DNA from: Actinacidiphila oryziradicis
GTDB taxonomy: Bacteria; Actinomycetota; Actinomycetes; Streptomycetales; Streptomycetaceae
Direction: 5' to 3'
NCBI RefSeq assembly: GCF_005047355.1
Contig: NZ_SUMC01000044.1
Location: 1-64,000, forward strand
DNA length: 64,000 nucleotides
The notes under the pieces: generated by a model
Seen by the model: the letters and a program-made list of their open reading frames with translations, nothing else
Databases searched by the model: none
Told to the model about the DNA's origin: nothing
Shown: positions 44,900 to 53,517 of the stretch, piece by piece
Position numbering within the stretch: position 1 is the first letter of the stretch
Layout: each line of letters opens with the position of its first letter
Made by a program: the position numbers and the translations under genes

Positions 44900-45849
44900 T
44901 GCGCGCTCTCGCCGCGGCCGACTTCCGCGCCCTCGGCTGCGACGCCCGGCTCGTCGTGACAGATCCCGACCACCTCGAAGCGTGCCGCTGGCTGCTGGAG
45001 AAGGACCTCGCGACGATCGACGCCACCTGCAGCCGATTCCGGTCCGACTCCGAACTGGCCTCGCTCGACACCGCCGGGGGCCGGACGACGCCGATCGGGG
45101 CGCTGCTCGGCGAGGCGCTGTCGGTCGCGCTGCGCGCCGCCGAGGCGACCGACGGCGATGTCGATCCGACGGTGGGCTCGGCGATGAACGAACTCGGTTA
45201 CGACCGGGACTTCACGCTGGTGCACCGCGACGGCCGCCCGGTCCGGCTGACGGTGCGGCCGGTGCCCGGCTGGCGCCGGGTCCGGCTCGACCGCGCCGCC
45301 GGCACCGTCACCATGCCGCCCGGCACCCGCCTCGACCTCGGCGCGACCGCGAAGGCGTGGGCCGCCGACCGGGCCGCACAGATGCTGGCGGCGGCGTCCG
45401 GCTGCGGGGTACTGGTCAGTCTGGGCGGCGATACCGCCGTCGCCGGGAAACCGCCGGAGGGCGGCTGGCGGATCCGGGTGCAGGACATCACCGGACACCC
45501 CGACGAACCGGCCACCGGGCCGGACACCACGGTCGCCATCCGCGAGGGCGGGCTCGCCACCTCGGGCACCTCCGCCCGCCGCTGGCGGCGTGGCGGCCAG
45601 GAGATGCACCACATCGTCGACCCGCGCACCGGCCGGCCGGTGCGAACCCCCTGGCGCACCGTCACGGTCGCCGCCGCGACCTGCGCGGACGCCAATACCG
45701 CCAGCACGGCGGCACTGGTACGCGCAGCGGCCGCGTACAACTGGCTGGAGCGGCTGCGGCTGCCGGCCCGGCTGGTCGCCACGGACGGCTCGGTCGTTCG
45801 CACCACCGGCTGGCCGCAGGAGCGGAAAGACAAGGAAGAAGCGGCATGA
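44899..45849 (+). CDS. apbE: FAD:protein FMN transferase
   Basis: A 316-residue ApbE-fold protein without an obvious signal peptide. Conserved segments: SRFRSDSELASL, DPTVGSAMNELGYD, LDLGATAKAWAADRAAQML, VSLGGDTAVAG, and MHHIVDPRTGRP followed by ADANTASTAALV with the metal-binding Asp/Thr. It transfers FMN from FAD onto a Thr or Ser of a partner protein. It overlaps genes on both sides (TGATG and ATGA), which ties it to the membrane redox proteins. Confidence 0.9.
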   Translation: MRALAAADFRALGCDARLVVTDPDHLEACRWLLEKDLATIDATCSRFRSDSELASLDTAGGRTTPIGALLGEALSVALRAAEATDGDVDPTVGSAMNELGYDRDFTLVHRDGRPVRLTVRPVPGWRRVRLDRAAGTVTMPPGTRLDLGATAKAWAADRAAQMLAAASGCGVLVSLGGDTAVAGKPPEGGWRIRVQDITGHPDEPATGPDTTVAIREGGLATSGTSARRWRRGGQEMHHIVDPRTGRPVRTPWRTVTVAAATCADANTASTAALVRAAAAYNWLERLRLPARLVATDGSVVRTTGWPQERKDKEEAA

Positions 45850-46487
45850 ACGACTCCCCCGTCCTGTGGTACCTCAACCGGGCCACCGGAGTCGTCTGTC
45901 TGGTGCTGTTCACCCTCGTCATGCTGCTCGGCATCGCGGTGCGGCTGCGCGGGCGGCTGCCGGGTCTGCCGCGCTTCGGCACGGTCTGGCTGCACCGCGA
46001 TATCTCGCTGACGGCGGTGGCGTTCCTGGCGGCGCACATCGTGACCGCGGCCGCGGACTCGTACGTCTCGATCGGCCTCACCGATGCGCTGGTGCCCTTT
46101 GTCTCCGGCTACCAGCCGCTCTGGACCGGGCTCGGCACCGTGGCGTTCGACCTGATGCTCGCGGTGACGGTCACCAGCCTGGTCCGGGTCCGCCTGGGGC
46201 GCCGGATCTGGCGGGCGGTGCACTGGCTCGCGTACGCGTCCTGGCCGGTCGCCGTGGCGCACGGCATCGGGATCGGCACGGACGCCGGAGCCGGCTGGGC
46301 GCTCTGGCTGACGATGGGCTGTGTCGCGGCGGTCGCCGTGGCCGTCGGCGTACGTGTCATGAAGGGCGTACGCGACTCGCAGGAGCAGCAGCCCGCCACG
46401 ATCCTGGCCGCCGCCACCGCCCGGGACCGCGTCCCCGCCGTTTCCGCGCCGGGCGGGTCCGCCCGTACGCCCCGAACAGGAGCCTGA
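45846..46487 (+). CDS. Ferric-reductase-like haem membrane protein
   Basis: A 213-residue integral membrane protein with about six hydrophobic segments. Four histidines sit in the expected pairs for two b-type haems: WLHRDISL and LAAHIVTAA, then AVHWLAYAS and VAHGIG. It fits the short ferric-reductase-like transmembrane family found with ApbE. It probably passes electrons across the membrane to or from the cytosolic NuoF-like protein and ferredoxin. The C-terminal 40 residues are soluble and Ala/Pro-rich. Confidence 0.82.
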   Translation: MNDSPVLWYLNRATGVVCLVLFTLVMLLGIAVRLRGRLPGLPRFGTVWLHRDISLTAVAFLAAHIVTAAADSYVSIGLTDALVPFVSGYQPLWTGLGTVAFDLMLAVTVTSLVRVRLGRRIWRAVHWLAYASWPVAVAHGIGIGTDAGAGWALWLTMGCVAAVAVAVGVRVMKGVRDSQEQQPATILAAATARDRVPAVSAPGGSARTPRTGA

Positions 46488-46491
46488 CCCC

Positions 46492-47775
46492 ATGCCCGCC
46501 ATCAGCACGACCCGCACGACGTCATCCCGGCCGGCCGACGCCGCCGCCCCGTTCCGCCTGCTCCCGCCGCCGGGCACCGGTCCCGTCGGCCTGTCGGCAC
46601 ACATTGCCCGGTACGGTGTCCCGCCGTACGGGTCCCCCCAGCACGTCGTCACGGAGGTGCGGGACGCGGGCCTGGCCGGTCACGGCGGTGCGGCCTTCCC
46701 CACCCACCGCAAGCTGATCTCGGTCGCCGAGGCCGGGCGGCGCACCGGCCGGACGCCGGTCGCCGTCGCCAACGGGGCCGAGGGCGAGCCCGCCAGCTTC
46801 AAGGACAAGACACTGCTGCGCGACGCCCCGCATCTGGTGCTGGACGGCCTGCAACTAGCCGCCGAGGCCGTCGGTGCGGGCGAGGCACATCTCGCCATCG
46901 AGGCCGGGACCGGGCTGCGCGCCCCGCTGACGGCGGCCATCGCCAAGCGCGCGGAACACGGTGCCGATCTGCTCCCCGTACGGCTGACCGAGGTCCCCCG
47001 GCGGTTCCTGTCCGGCCAGTCGTCGGCGCTCGCCGAGCACCTGTCCGGCCGCCCGGCACTCCCCCGCTACCAACGGCCGCCAGTGCGCGAGCGCGGCGTC
47101 GGCCGGGCACCGACCCTGGTGCAGAACGCCGAGACGCTGGCTCATCTGGCCCTGATCGCCCGTTACGGCGCTGCCTGGTTCCGCAGCGCCGGTACGGAGG
47201 ACGAGCCGGGAAGCATGCTCTGCACCGTCCATGCGGCCGGTCACCGCCCCTGGGTGACCGAGGCGGCGTTCGGTACCCCGCTGCGGCAGTTGGTGCCGTT
47301 GGACAGCGGCGTCCAGGCGGTCCTGGTCGGCGGGTATCACGGCATCTGGATCCCCGCCGGGCAGGCTGCGGGGCTGCGGCTCTCGGCGGCCGACCTCGGT
47401 TCACCCGGCGCGGGTGTACTGGCCGCGCTCCCCGCCGACCGGTGCGGGCTTGTCGAGACGGCGCGGGTGCTGCGCTATCTGGCCCTGCAGTCCGCGGGAC
47501 AGTGCGGGCCCTGCCTCAACGGGCTGCCGCGCATCGCGGCGGCCTTCTCCACCCTCGCCGAACGGGGACCCGGTGGCGATGCGGTCCGTGATGACATCGC
47601 CCGCTGGGCGGGACTGGTCGAGGGACGTGGGGCCTGCCACCACCCCGACGGCACCGTACGGCTGGTGCGCAGCGCGCTGACCGTCTTCGCCGGCGAGATC
47701 GACGAGCACGGCCGCGGCTACTGCCGGGGCGCCGGCGGCGCGCCGCTACTGCCCGTACCGGCAGAGGAGTACTGA
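46492..47775 (+). CDS. NuoF/RnfC-like flavin and Fe-S oxidoreductase subunit
   Basis: A 427-residue protein of the NADH-quinone oxidoreductase 51-kDa family: GLAGHGGAAFPTHRKL and VANGAEGEPASFKDKTLL form the FMN/NADH region, then VQNAETLAHLALIARYGAAWF and GGYHGIWIP. The Fe-S segment reads SAGQCGPCLNGLPR with a distal GACHHPDG. Compared with the usual ESCGxCxPCR pattern, the first Cys is Ala, leaving three Cys ligands. It likely accepts electrons from NAD(P)H or ferredoxin. It lies 4 bases after the membrane gene. Confidence 0.82.
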   Translation: MPAISTTRTTSSRPADAAAPFRLLPPPGTGPVGLSAHIARYGVPPYGSPQHVVTEVRDAGLAGHGGAAFPTHRKLISVAEAGRRTGRTPVAVANGAEGEPASFKDKTLLRDAPHLVLDGLQLAAEAVGAGEAHLAIEAGTGLRAPLTAAIAKRAEHGADLLPVRLTEVPRRFLSGQSSALAEHLSGRPALPRYQRPPVRERGVGRAPTLVQNAETLAHLALIARYGAAWFRSAGTEDEPGSMLCTVHAAGHRPWVTEAAFGTPLRQLVPLDSGVQAVLVGGYHGIWIPAGQAAGLRLSAADLGSPGAGVLAALPADRCGLVETARVLRYLALQSAGQCGPCLNGLPRIAAAFSTLAERGPGGDAVRDDIARWAGLVEGRGACHHPDGTVRLVRSALTVFAGEIDEHGRGYCRGAGGAPLLPVPAEEY

Positions 47776-47777
47776 CG

Positions 47778-47999
47778 ATGGACACGCGAGCCATGGCGAC
47801 GCAGGCCGCCCCGCGGATCGACATCGACTGGACCGGATGCGTCGGGCACGGCCTCTGCGCCGAGCTGCTGCCGGAGCACATCACCCTCGACGAGTGGGGC
47901 TATCCGCTGGCCGACGGCAGACCGCTGCCGCCCCGCACGGTCAAGCGTGCGCGGAAGGCGGCAGCGGCCTGCCCCGTACTGGCGCTGAAGATCGGCTGA
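47778..47999 (+). CDS. 3Fe-4S-type ferredoxin
   Basis: A 73-residue small ferredoxin. Cluster ligands are in CVGHGLCAELLPEHI (Cys-x5-Cys) and AACPVLAL (Cys-Pro), the three-cysteine pattern of actinobacterial 3Fe-4S ferredoxins. It starts 2 bases after the NuoF-like gene (ATG 47778; ATG 47793 is also possible). It completes the redox operon as soluble electron carrier. Confidence 0.88.
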   Translation: MDTRAMATQAAPRIDIDWTGCVGHGLCAELLPEHITLDEWGYPLADGRPLPPRTVKRARKAAAACPVLALKIG

Positions 48000-48032
48000 C
48001 GGGCCGGCGCCTCGCGGTGCCCTAGCGGCGTG

Positions 48033-49736
48033 CTAGCTGCGCCATGTGTCGCTGACCGTCACCTTGCCGCTGGAGGGGACTGTGGCGGTGCGGTTGGACC
48101 CGGTTTCCCAGGTCACGTTTCCGCTGCCGTCCTTCTTGATGTACTTGTACTCGAACGCGGTACCGGCGCTCATCGGCACATCGAGTTTCCACACCGGGTA
48201 GGCGGCCGAGGAGAGCAGCAGAGCCTTACCGGTGTCCCAGTTGCCGAGGGTGTTGTTGTTGCCGGCGACATAGATGTTCTGGCCCAGGACGGTGGTGGCG
48301 TTCACCGCGAAGGACGCCCCCGACGCGGAGGTGCCGGAGCCGCTGCTGTTGCAGGTGGCCCCGGCGTAGAGTGCGACGGCGTCGTTGGAGCCGATGGTGG
48401 CGGTGAACTTGCTGTCGGAGCCGACGGTGTAGCTGGTGCCGCTGTGCTGCACATCGCAGTAGGTGCCGGCGGGCAGCGAAGTCGTGAACGTCTGGGTGAG
48501 CGAGCTGCTCTCGTGGTTGATCGCGACAAAGCCCTTGCTGCCGCGGCCGAACGCGATCGCGTTGTTGCCGTTGTCCCACCAGTTGGTCACCGAGGTGCCG
48601 GAGACGGCGTTGCGGAAGCCCACCATGCCGGCGATCTGCGGCCAGGCGTGCTGGCACTTCCAGCCGTCGCTGTAGCAGGCGTTGACGGTGCCGCCGTTCG
48701 GGGGGCCCGAGTCGTTGTCGGAGAACTCGTAGCCGGAGTAGACGTTCGGCGAGCCGTAGGGCCAGGCCAGCATGTAGACGTTGGCGAGGGTGTAGGTGGC
48801 GCCGTACTTGTAGTTGAGCGTCGAGCCGTTGCGCTCGGTGTCCCAGTTGTCGACGAAGGTGCGGGCGTTGGCGCTGGGCAGATAGCCCGCGCCCCATGAG
48901 GCACCCCAGTTGCTGAGGTACGACAGCTTCTCGCTGTTGAAGATGCGCTTGAGGTCGAACGCGCCCTGGAAGGCGTCCACATCGCCGGTGCCGGTGTACT
49001 CGGTGGGCTGGACGGCCTCACCGGAGCCGTAGATGACCTCCTGAGCCCAGAATATGGACGTATTGGTCAGCTTGGCCTTGATGGCGGCGAGGTCGCTCGC
49101 GGCGATGTGCTTGGCGGCGTCGATGCGGAAGCCGTCGGTACCGAGCGATATGAGGTTGTTGAGGTAGGCCGCGATGGTGGAGCGGACATAGTCGCTGCCG
49201 GTGTTCAGGTCCGCGAGCCCGACGAGTTCGCAGTTCTGGACGTTGTCGCGGTTGGTGTAGTCGGAGATGCTGGTGCGGCAGGAGTGGAAGTCCTGGTCCT
49301 GGTAGTACCCCGGGTAGTTGTACTTGGTGTACGAGGTGCCACCGGTCCCGGTGCCGGAGCCGGCTGTCATGTGGTTGATGACGGCGTCGGCGATGACCTT
49401 GACTCCGGCGGAGTGGCAGGTGTTCACCATGTTCTGGTAGGCGGTGCTGTCACCGAGCCGTCCGGCGATCTTGTAGCTGACCGGCTGGTACGAGGTCCAC
49501 CACTGCGAGCCCTGGATGTGTTCCTGGGCCGGGGAGACCTCGACGTATCCGTAACCGGCGGGCCCCAGGGTGTCGGTGCAGGCCTTGGCGACGGAGTCGT
49601 ATTTCCACTCGAAGAGGGTGGCCGTGACGTCCTTGCTACCGGGTGGCGTCGCCTGCGCCTGCTGCTGCGAGGCGGCCACGAGGCCGGTCGCGGCGAGCAG
49701 CGCGGCGAGCACCCCGCGCAGTACACGGGATCTCAT
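48033..49736 (-). CDS. Secreted alpha-amylase with starch-binding domain
   Basis: A 567-residue preprotein. A signal peptide (residues 1-29) is followed by a GH13 barrel with catalytic Asp in GFRIDAAKH near 205, Glu in WAQEVI near 232 and Asp in [11 protein letters not shown] near 298. In the last motif the usual NHD is NWD, which I recall from other actinobacterial amylases. A C-terminal CBM20 follows ([22 protein letters not shown] and [17 protein letters not shown]). It hydrolyses starch outside the cell. AGAAGGAG precedes ATG 49736. Confidence 0.93.
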   Translation of the reverse strand: MRSRVLRGVLAALLAATGLVAASQQQAQATPPGSKDVTATLFEWKYDSVAKACTDTLGPAGYGYVEVSPAQEHIQGSQWWTSYQPVSYKIAGRLGDSTAYQNMVNTCHSAGVKVIADAVINHMTAGSGTGTGGTSYTKYNYPGYYQDQDFHSCRTSISDYTNRDNVQNCELVGLADLNTGSDYVRSTIAAYLNNLISLGTDGFRIDAAKHIAASDLAAIKAKLTNTSIFWAQEVIYGSGEAVQPTEYTGTGDVDAFQGAFDLKRIFNSEKLSYLSNWGASWGAGYLPSANARTFVDNWDTERNGSTLNYKYGATYTLANVYMLAWPYGSPNVYSGYEFSDNDSGPPNGGTVNACYSDGWKCQHAWPQIAGMVGFRNAVSGTSVTNWWDNGNNAIAFGRGSKGFVAINHESSSLTQTFTTSLPAGTYCDVQHSGTSYTVGSDSKFTATIGSNDAVALYAGATCNSSGSGTSASGASFAVNATTVLGQNIYVAGNNNTLGNWDTGKALLLSSAAYPVWKLDVPMSAGTAFEYKYIKKDGSGNVTWETGSNRTATVPSSGKVTVSDTWRS

Positions 49737-49892
49737 GAAGCGGCTCCTTCTGTCGACGGGCACAAAGGTGCCCCGAGGACAGCCACGCGCCGGGCCATCA
49801 TGGGGAGATGCGGAGTTCCCGCCCGTGGGAGCTCCGGGTAGGAGAGTGGCCCCGTGGGCGGGCACTGCGCAAGAGGCGCGGTGGAAGATATT

Positions 49893-50210
49893 TCAACGAC
49901 TTGCGGAAACAGCTTGCTTCGCGGTTTCATTGTCCGGAACGTCAGCTTCCGCGTCCGGCTCCCCCGCCATCACCCGCTTCGCCAGCGGCACATCGAGCGC
50001 GCCCTCCAGCGTGATACGACGAAGACGGCCACGCGGTCGCCCAGCAGATTGGTGACGACCCGCATCGGGTCCATGCTCCGGTCGGCGCCCAGCAGCAGCG
50101 CGACCGCGCCGGCCGGGATGACACCGAGAGGCTGGACGCGGTGGCGGACAGCGCCAGGAACGCGGAGCCCGGGACACCGGCCATGCCCGCTTCCGCAGAG
50201 GCAGCATGCC
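49893..50210 (-). pseudogene. Frameshifted C-terminal remnant of a dicarboxylate:cation symporter
   Basis: Three minus-strand frames in turn encode pieces of one DctA/GltP-type C terminus. The pieces are GVPGSAFLALSATASSL (about 50150-50200), LGVIPAGAVALLLGADRSMDPMR and VTNLLGDRVAVFVVSRW (about 50020-50130), and EGALDVPLAKRVMAGEP ending at TGA 49893. Two indels are needed. The N-terminal membrane domains are gone. It is a dead gene next to the amylase promoter region. Confidence 0.65.
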
Positions 50211-50266
50211 CAGCCGTGCAACTGTCCCCCGTTGAGCTGCTGGATTGTGGAAGTCGAGGGAACCGC

Positions 50267-50608
50267 TCACTGGTCTCCCCCGGTATAGCTGAGGAGCCTG
50301 CGGCAGACGCGGGCGAGGCTCTGGACGTGATGGGTGGCCGACTGGAGCCCATTGCCAAGGTCGTTTTCTAGCAGCCTCTTGATGGCGTCAAGATCGGTGC
50401 GGCGCCGGCTCCACACGACGTCACCACGCCAGAGCGCGTCAACGGACCTTTCGGCCTGAGGCAGCAGCGCCTCGATGTGGGCGCGAAGTTCAGCGTTGAA
50501 ACGCTCCAGGTCCTCAATGCGCTTTGGCGGTCCGCCGGCCATGGCCTCGTCGATGACCGCGCTGGTGAGGCGCGGGGTGGCCGTCTCGAACTTCGGAAGT
50601 GTGGTCAT
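50267..50608 (-). CDS. DUF6415-like small protein
   Basis: A 113-residue helical protein (EDLERFNAELRAHIEALLPQ, WRRR-type segment DVVWSRRRTDLDAIKRLLEN, VQSLARVCRRLLSY) resembling DUF6415 proteins, which databases link to natural-product loci without a known activity. ATG 50608 overlaps the upstream stop as ATGA. It is the last of three coupled genes. The function is unknown; length and pattern fit the family. Confidence 0.65.
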   Translation of the reverse strand: MTTLPKFETATPRLTSAVIDEAMAGGPPKRIEDLERFNAELRAHIEALLPQAERSVDALWRGDVVWSRRRTDLDAIKRLLENDLGNGLQSATHHVQSLARVCRRLLSYTGGDQ

Positions 50609-51087
50609 CGGCCGCCACCGTTCTGTCGCTGCGTGCCGGTGGCGGCGTGTGCGACGAGCGCGGCGCGCAGTTCCTCCGGGTTCGTGAGCCGACCGGTGCC
50701 GTCCGGCGGGATGGCCCAGTGCTGGCCCGGACCGGCCACGCGGGCAGGGCTGGGCAGCCCAACCCAGCAGTCGGAGCGGTCACGGTCACCGCTGTTCCCG
50801 AGACACTGGGTCCCGGGCAGGGACCAGCGGGCGGCGGTCCCGGCAGGTACGAGGACGTAGTAGATGCGCTGACGCGGGTCGTGTGCGACGGGTCCGCTGA
50901 TGCCCAGCTCATGCAATGCGGCCTGTCCCGCGGTGCTGTCGGTGGTCGCGGGGAGCTCGACGGCGTCCCAGACGTGGCCGGCGGGGAACAGGACGGTCTG
51001 TCGCCTGTACCAGCCGGCGTGTGCCTCCGGTGGGTTGGGGTGGGTAGAGGCGAGCCACTCGACCGATCTGGTCGTCGTTGCCGTCAT
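50605..51087 (-). CDS. Uncharacterised protein of the DUF6415 cluster
   Basis: A 160-residue protein from ATG 51087 (MTATTTRSVEWLASTHPNP). It has a Trp-rich pattern (AGWYRRQTVLFPAGHVWDAVELP, HDPRQRIYYVLVPAGTAARW, HWAIPP) like small Streptomyces proteins related to the N-terminal part of bifunctional primase-polymerases. Catalytic residues of a primase are not recognisable. It overlaps the genes on both sides by 4 bases, so the three are one translational unit. Confidence 0.6.
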   Translation of the reverse strand: MTATTTRSVEWLASTHPNPPEAHAGWYRRQTVLFPAGHVWDAVELPATTDSTAGQAALHELGISGPVAHDPRQRIYYVLVPAGTAARWSLPGTQCLGNSGDRDRSDCWVGLPSPARVAGPGQHWAIPPDGTGRLTNPEELRAALVAHAATGTQRQNGGGR

Positions 51088-51440
51088 GACGCGCCCGCCA
51101 AGTCGCCTTGCCGCGTGCAGGTCAGGAAGGCACCCTGCTCGGCCAGCCAATGCTCCAGCTGCGGATACTCATACTCCGAGACAGCCATCGACCGATAGCG
51201 GGTCACAATGCCCGCCGCGCGGCGAACCGTCACCAGTTCCTGTGCCTCACGCCAACCGGGCCTATCGTCGAGAACGTCAGGCAGGTGAGTGTCGGCGAAA
51301 GCGGCGGCCACATCCCAGTGGCGGCACTCGGCGTACCGCCGGACCTCGCGGAGGAACGCCTCAACGTAGCTCCAGTGCGTGGTGCGCACGTACAGCACGA
51401 CGGATACCCGGGCCACGGGGGCAAGTTTCGGTTTTTCCAT
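51084..51440 (-). CDS. Resolvase-like domain protein without catalytic serine
   Basis: A 118-residue protein from ATG 51440 (other in-frame ATG at 51458). It resembles the N-terminal fold of serine recombinases: VSVVLYVRTTHW, YAECRHWDVAAAFADTHLPDVLDDRPGWREA, and GIVTRYRSMAVSEYEYPQLEHWLAEQGAFL. The position of the catalytic Ser after the first strand (normally RVS) is Thr-Thr. No DNA-binding domain follows. It heads the three-gene DUF6415 cluster, and its role may be regulatory or structural. Confidence 0.55.
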   Translation of the reverse strand: MEKPKLAPVARVSVVLYVRTTHWSYVEAFLREVRRYAECRHWDVAAAFADTHLPDVLDDRPGWREAQELVTVRRAAGIVTRYRSMAVSEYEYPQLEHWLAEQGAFLTCTRQGDLAGAS

Positions 51441-51511
51441 GGAGACGATGCTGACCTGCATGAATCGCAAGGTGAAGGCGCGATCACAGGCGGTTCCAGA
51501 AGTCGATGTGC

Positions 51512-51540
51512 CCCGACTCCCACGCTGCATGGGAGTCGGG
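51512..51540. terminator. 11-bp hairpin at the broken end of tnpB
   Basis: CCCGACTCCCA (51512-51522) pairs perfectly with TGGGAGTCGGG (51530-51540) around a 7-base loop. It lies just beyond the point where tnpB homology ends and upstream of the resolvase-like gene. It could be a remnant of the element end or a terminator. Confidence 0.5.
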
Positions 51541-51547
51541 TGAGGTC

Positions 51548-52315
51548 ACCCCCCTGCCGCTTCGCCTTCCAGTAGCCCTTTGATGCGGCCTGACCGCGCT
51601 TTGGTTTCCGCCGCGCCATCATCCGCTGATACCCGGCCAGCTTCCCGGCGGCCTTCTTGCCGTGCTGGGCATGGGGCAGGTCGTGGGTGTCGCTGGTGGT
51701 GGTCGCGGTCTCCTTCACACCCCAGTCGATCCCGATGCACCGCCCGGTCCCGGGCAGCGGCCAAGCTTCGGTCTTGACAACGAAGGAGGCGTACCAGTGG
51801 CCGAGGCTGTCGCGGTAGATCCGCACGCTCGTAGGGTCCGCGGGAAGCTCCCGCGACCACACCACCGTCATGACAATGCCCCCGGCCAGGCATAGACGGC
51901 CGTCCCTGAGGCGGAAGCCACGCCGCGTGTAGTTCAGCGTCGGGTTGCTCAGGTCCTTCTTCTTGAACCTCGGCATCCCCGCCCGCCGCCTGACCGGCAG
52001 CCGGGCCTTGATGTCTTTCACGGCCTTGGCGCGGGACTTGGCGAAATCCCGGATGATCTGCTGCTGCGGCACGCTGCCGCCCTGCCGCAGCCACTCGTGC
52101 TCGGCGCGCCAGCCGGTCAGCTTCTTGTCCAGCCGGGCCGGGCCGCATTCCTCCCCAGCCTTGTGCGCGGCACGGGACTCCGCGACGCACTGGTTCCACA
52201 CCCAGCGACACCGGTCCCATTCCCCCAGCAGTGCCGCAAGCCCGGTGGACGACACGCGGAGCCGAAAGACATACCGGGCGTGCCCGGTGTCCCCGACTTC
52301 TTTCGATGTCGTCAT
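51548..52315 (-). pseudogene. tnpB: TnpB-like transposase/nuclease (IS200/IS605 family), truncated
   Basis: About 256 residues from ATG 52315 match the first two-thirds of TnpB: the helical N-terminal region (YVFRLRVSSTGLAALLGEWDRCRWVWN), LPVRRRAGMPRFKKKD, and the RuvC-I segment CIGIDWGVKETATT. Homology ends at GYWKAKRQG. RuvC-II, the zinc ribbon and RuvC-III are missing, so there is no nuclease activity. The frame stays open to 51230 through the antisense of the resolvase-like gene, which is not TnpB. The omega-RNA that normally overlaps the 3-prime end is also lost. No tnpA is present. Confidence 0.8.
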
Positions 52316-52332
52316 GATGTCATCCTAGCGTC

Positions 52333-52539
52333 ATGATTCGCTTCGCTCTCCGCCTTCCCGACGACCTGCACCAACAACTGACCGATCGCGCACGCACCGA
52401 CCGGCGGTCCATCAACTCCGAGATCCTGCACTTGCTTGAGGTCGCCCTCAGCACTCCCGCGGCGAACGCCGAATCGCCCGCAGACGATTCGGCCACCTCT
52501 GCCCCGCTCCGCAGGAAGCCGGATTCCTCCCCGGCCTGA
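52333..52539 (+). CDS. Arc/CopG-type ribbon-helix-helix protein
   Basis: A 68-residue protein: FALRLPDDLHQQLTDRARTDRRSINSEILHLLEVAL is a ribbon-helix-helix DNA-binding domain of the Arc type, followed by an acidic/Pro-rich tail. It is divergent from tnpB with 17 bases between the starts. The shared promoter suggests it regulates tnpB, or that it travels with the element. Confidence 0.7.
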   Translation: MIRFALRLPDDLHQQLTDRARTDRRSINSEILHLLEVALSTPAANAESPADDSATSAPLRRKPDSSPA

Positions 52540-52548
52540 AGGCCGGGG
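52529..52548. repeat. Hairpin typical of an IS200/IS605 element end
   Basis: CCCCGGCC-TGAA-GGCCGGGG lies at the end of the ribbon-helix-helix gene, within TCCTCCCCGGCCTGAAGG, a sequence style common at the subterminal ends of IS605-type elements. It is the probable boundary of the partial element on this side, and may also terminate the small gene. Confidence 0.5.
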
Positions 52549-52558
52549 CATCCTCCGG

Positions 52559-53362
52559 TCACCAGATGAAGCGTGCGGCGGCGTTGACCGCCAGAGTGCC
52601 CGGACGGTTACCGGAGGTTCCGGCTTCCAGATCCGTCCTGTCCCCCATGACGATCACCGGATGCAGGGCCGGCTCCAGGGTCCGCAGCAGGTACTCCATG
52701 TCGGCCCTGGACTGGCTGACGCAGGCCGAGGTACCGCTGCCGTGGTCCATGTGGAGCCAGATGCCGCCGCCCTTGGCCTCGCCCTCCGGGCGGGTGGGGT
52801 CGTTGGGTGCGGTGCCCCTGACGCGGTTGTAGTCGATGGCGATGACCAGGTCGAAGTCGTGCCAGTGGCTCCTGGCCCAGGAGCGCGGGGCGGTGAAGGA
52901 AGCGGACCGGTGGTAGGGGAGCTTGGATCCCGGGTCGGCCAGTACGCCGCCCGCGTCGGAGAGGGTGAAGACACCCACCGGGCTCTTCTTGTCGTCCTCG
53001 TGATGGTCGGTGGTCCAGCCGCGCTTGCCGTTGTGGGCCGCCCAGCCGCGCTCACGCCTCCAGGTCGAGCCGTGCTTGGTGTAGAGGACGACGACAGAGT
53101 CGGCGGAGGAAGCCCTCTTGCCGTAGACGGCCACAACTTGGCGTGAATTACTCGGTATCCGGCCAATCAGCGCGGCTCCGACGCCGGGGATCTCACGGCT
53201 CTCCGAGGCCGGGGAGGCGGAAGAGGCGGCTGCCCCCCGGCCCGTCCTGTCCTCCCCCTCGCCGGAACCGGCTCGGCCGTTCACCGTCGCGGAGCCGCAC
53301 CCGGCCAGCAGCAGCCCTGCGGCTGTCGCCGCCGTTCGGAGAGTCCCAGTCGTCTTGACCAT
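52559..53362 (-). CDS. L,D-transpeptidase-like lipoprotein
   Basis: A 267-residue protein from ATG 53362 with a lipoprotein signal (LLLAGCGS, Cys23). The catalytic-domain region shows SPVGVFTLSDAGG, WHDFDLVIAIDYNRV, and WLHMDHGSGTSACVSQSRADM, the His...Ser-Ala-Cys-Val arrangement of YkuD-type L,D-transpeptidase folds. It probably acts on peptidoglycan outside the membrane. The longer open frame to 53506 has no ribosome site. It is divergent from the ABC exporter pair. Confidence 0.78.
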   Translation of the reverse strand: MVKTTGTLRTAATAAGLLLAGCGSATVNGRAGSGEGEDRTGRGAAASSASPASESREIPGVGAALIGRIPSNSRQVVAVYGKRASSADSVVVLYTKHGSTWRRERGWAAHNGKRGWTTDHHEDDKKSPVGVFTLSDAGGVLADPGSKLPYHRSASFTAPRSWARSHWHDFDLVIAIDYNRVRGTAPNDPTRPEGEAKGGGIWLHMDHGSGTSACVSQSRADMEYLLRTLEPALHPVIVMGDRTDLEAGTSGNRPGTLAVNAAARFIW

Positions 53363-53517
53363 AACGGCCCCATCTTCGCATTCCCGCAGTACGCGCGAGC
53401 GGCCGGCGTTGGCGCGTTCCGTTCGGCAGCGGGAAAAACCGGTTGAATTCGGGGCCTGGCTGACGCGACTCTTGCACGTCGCCTTCCACCCGCCCCCAGC
53501 GCTCATTACGGGACGTC

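Noticed and set aside
51230-51547. Extension of the TnpB frame to stop 51230
   Set aside because: This part is the antisense of the resolvase-like gene and lacks RuvC-II, zinc-ribbon and RuvC-III motifs.
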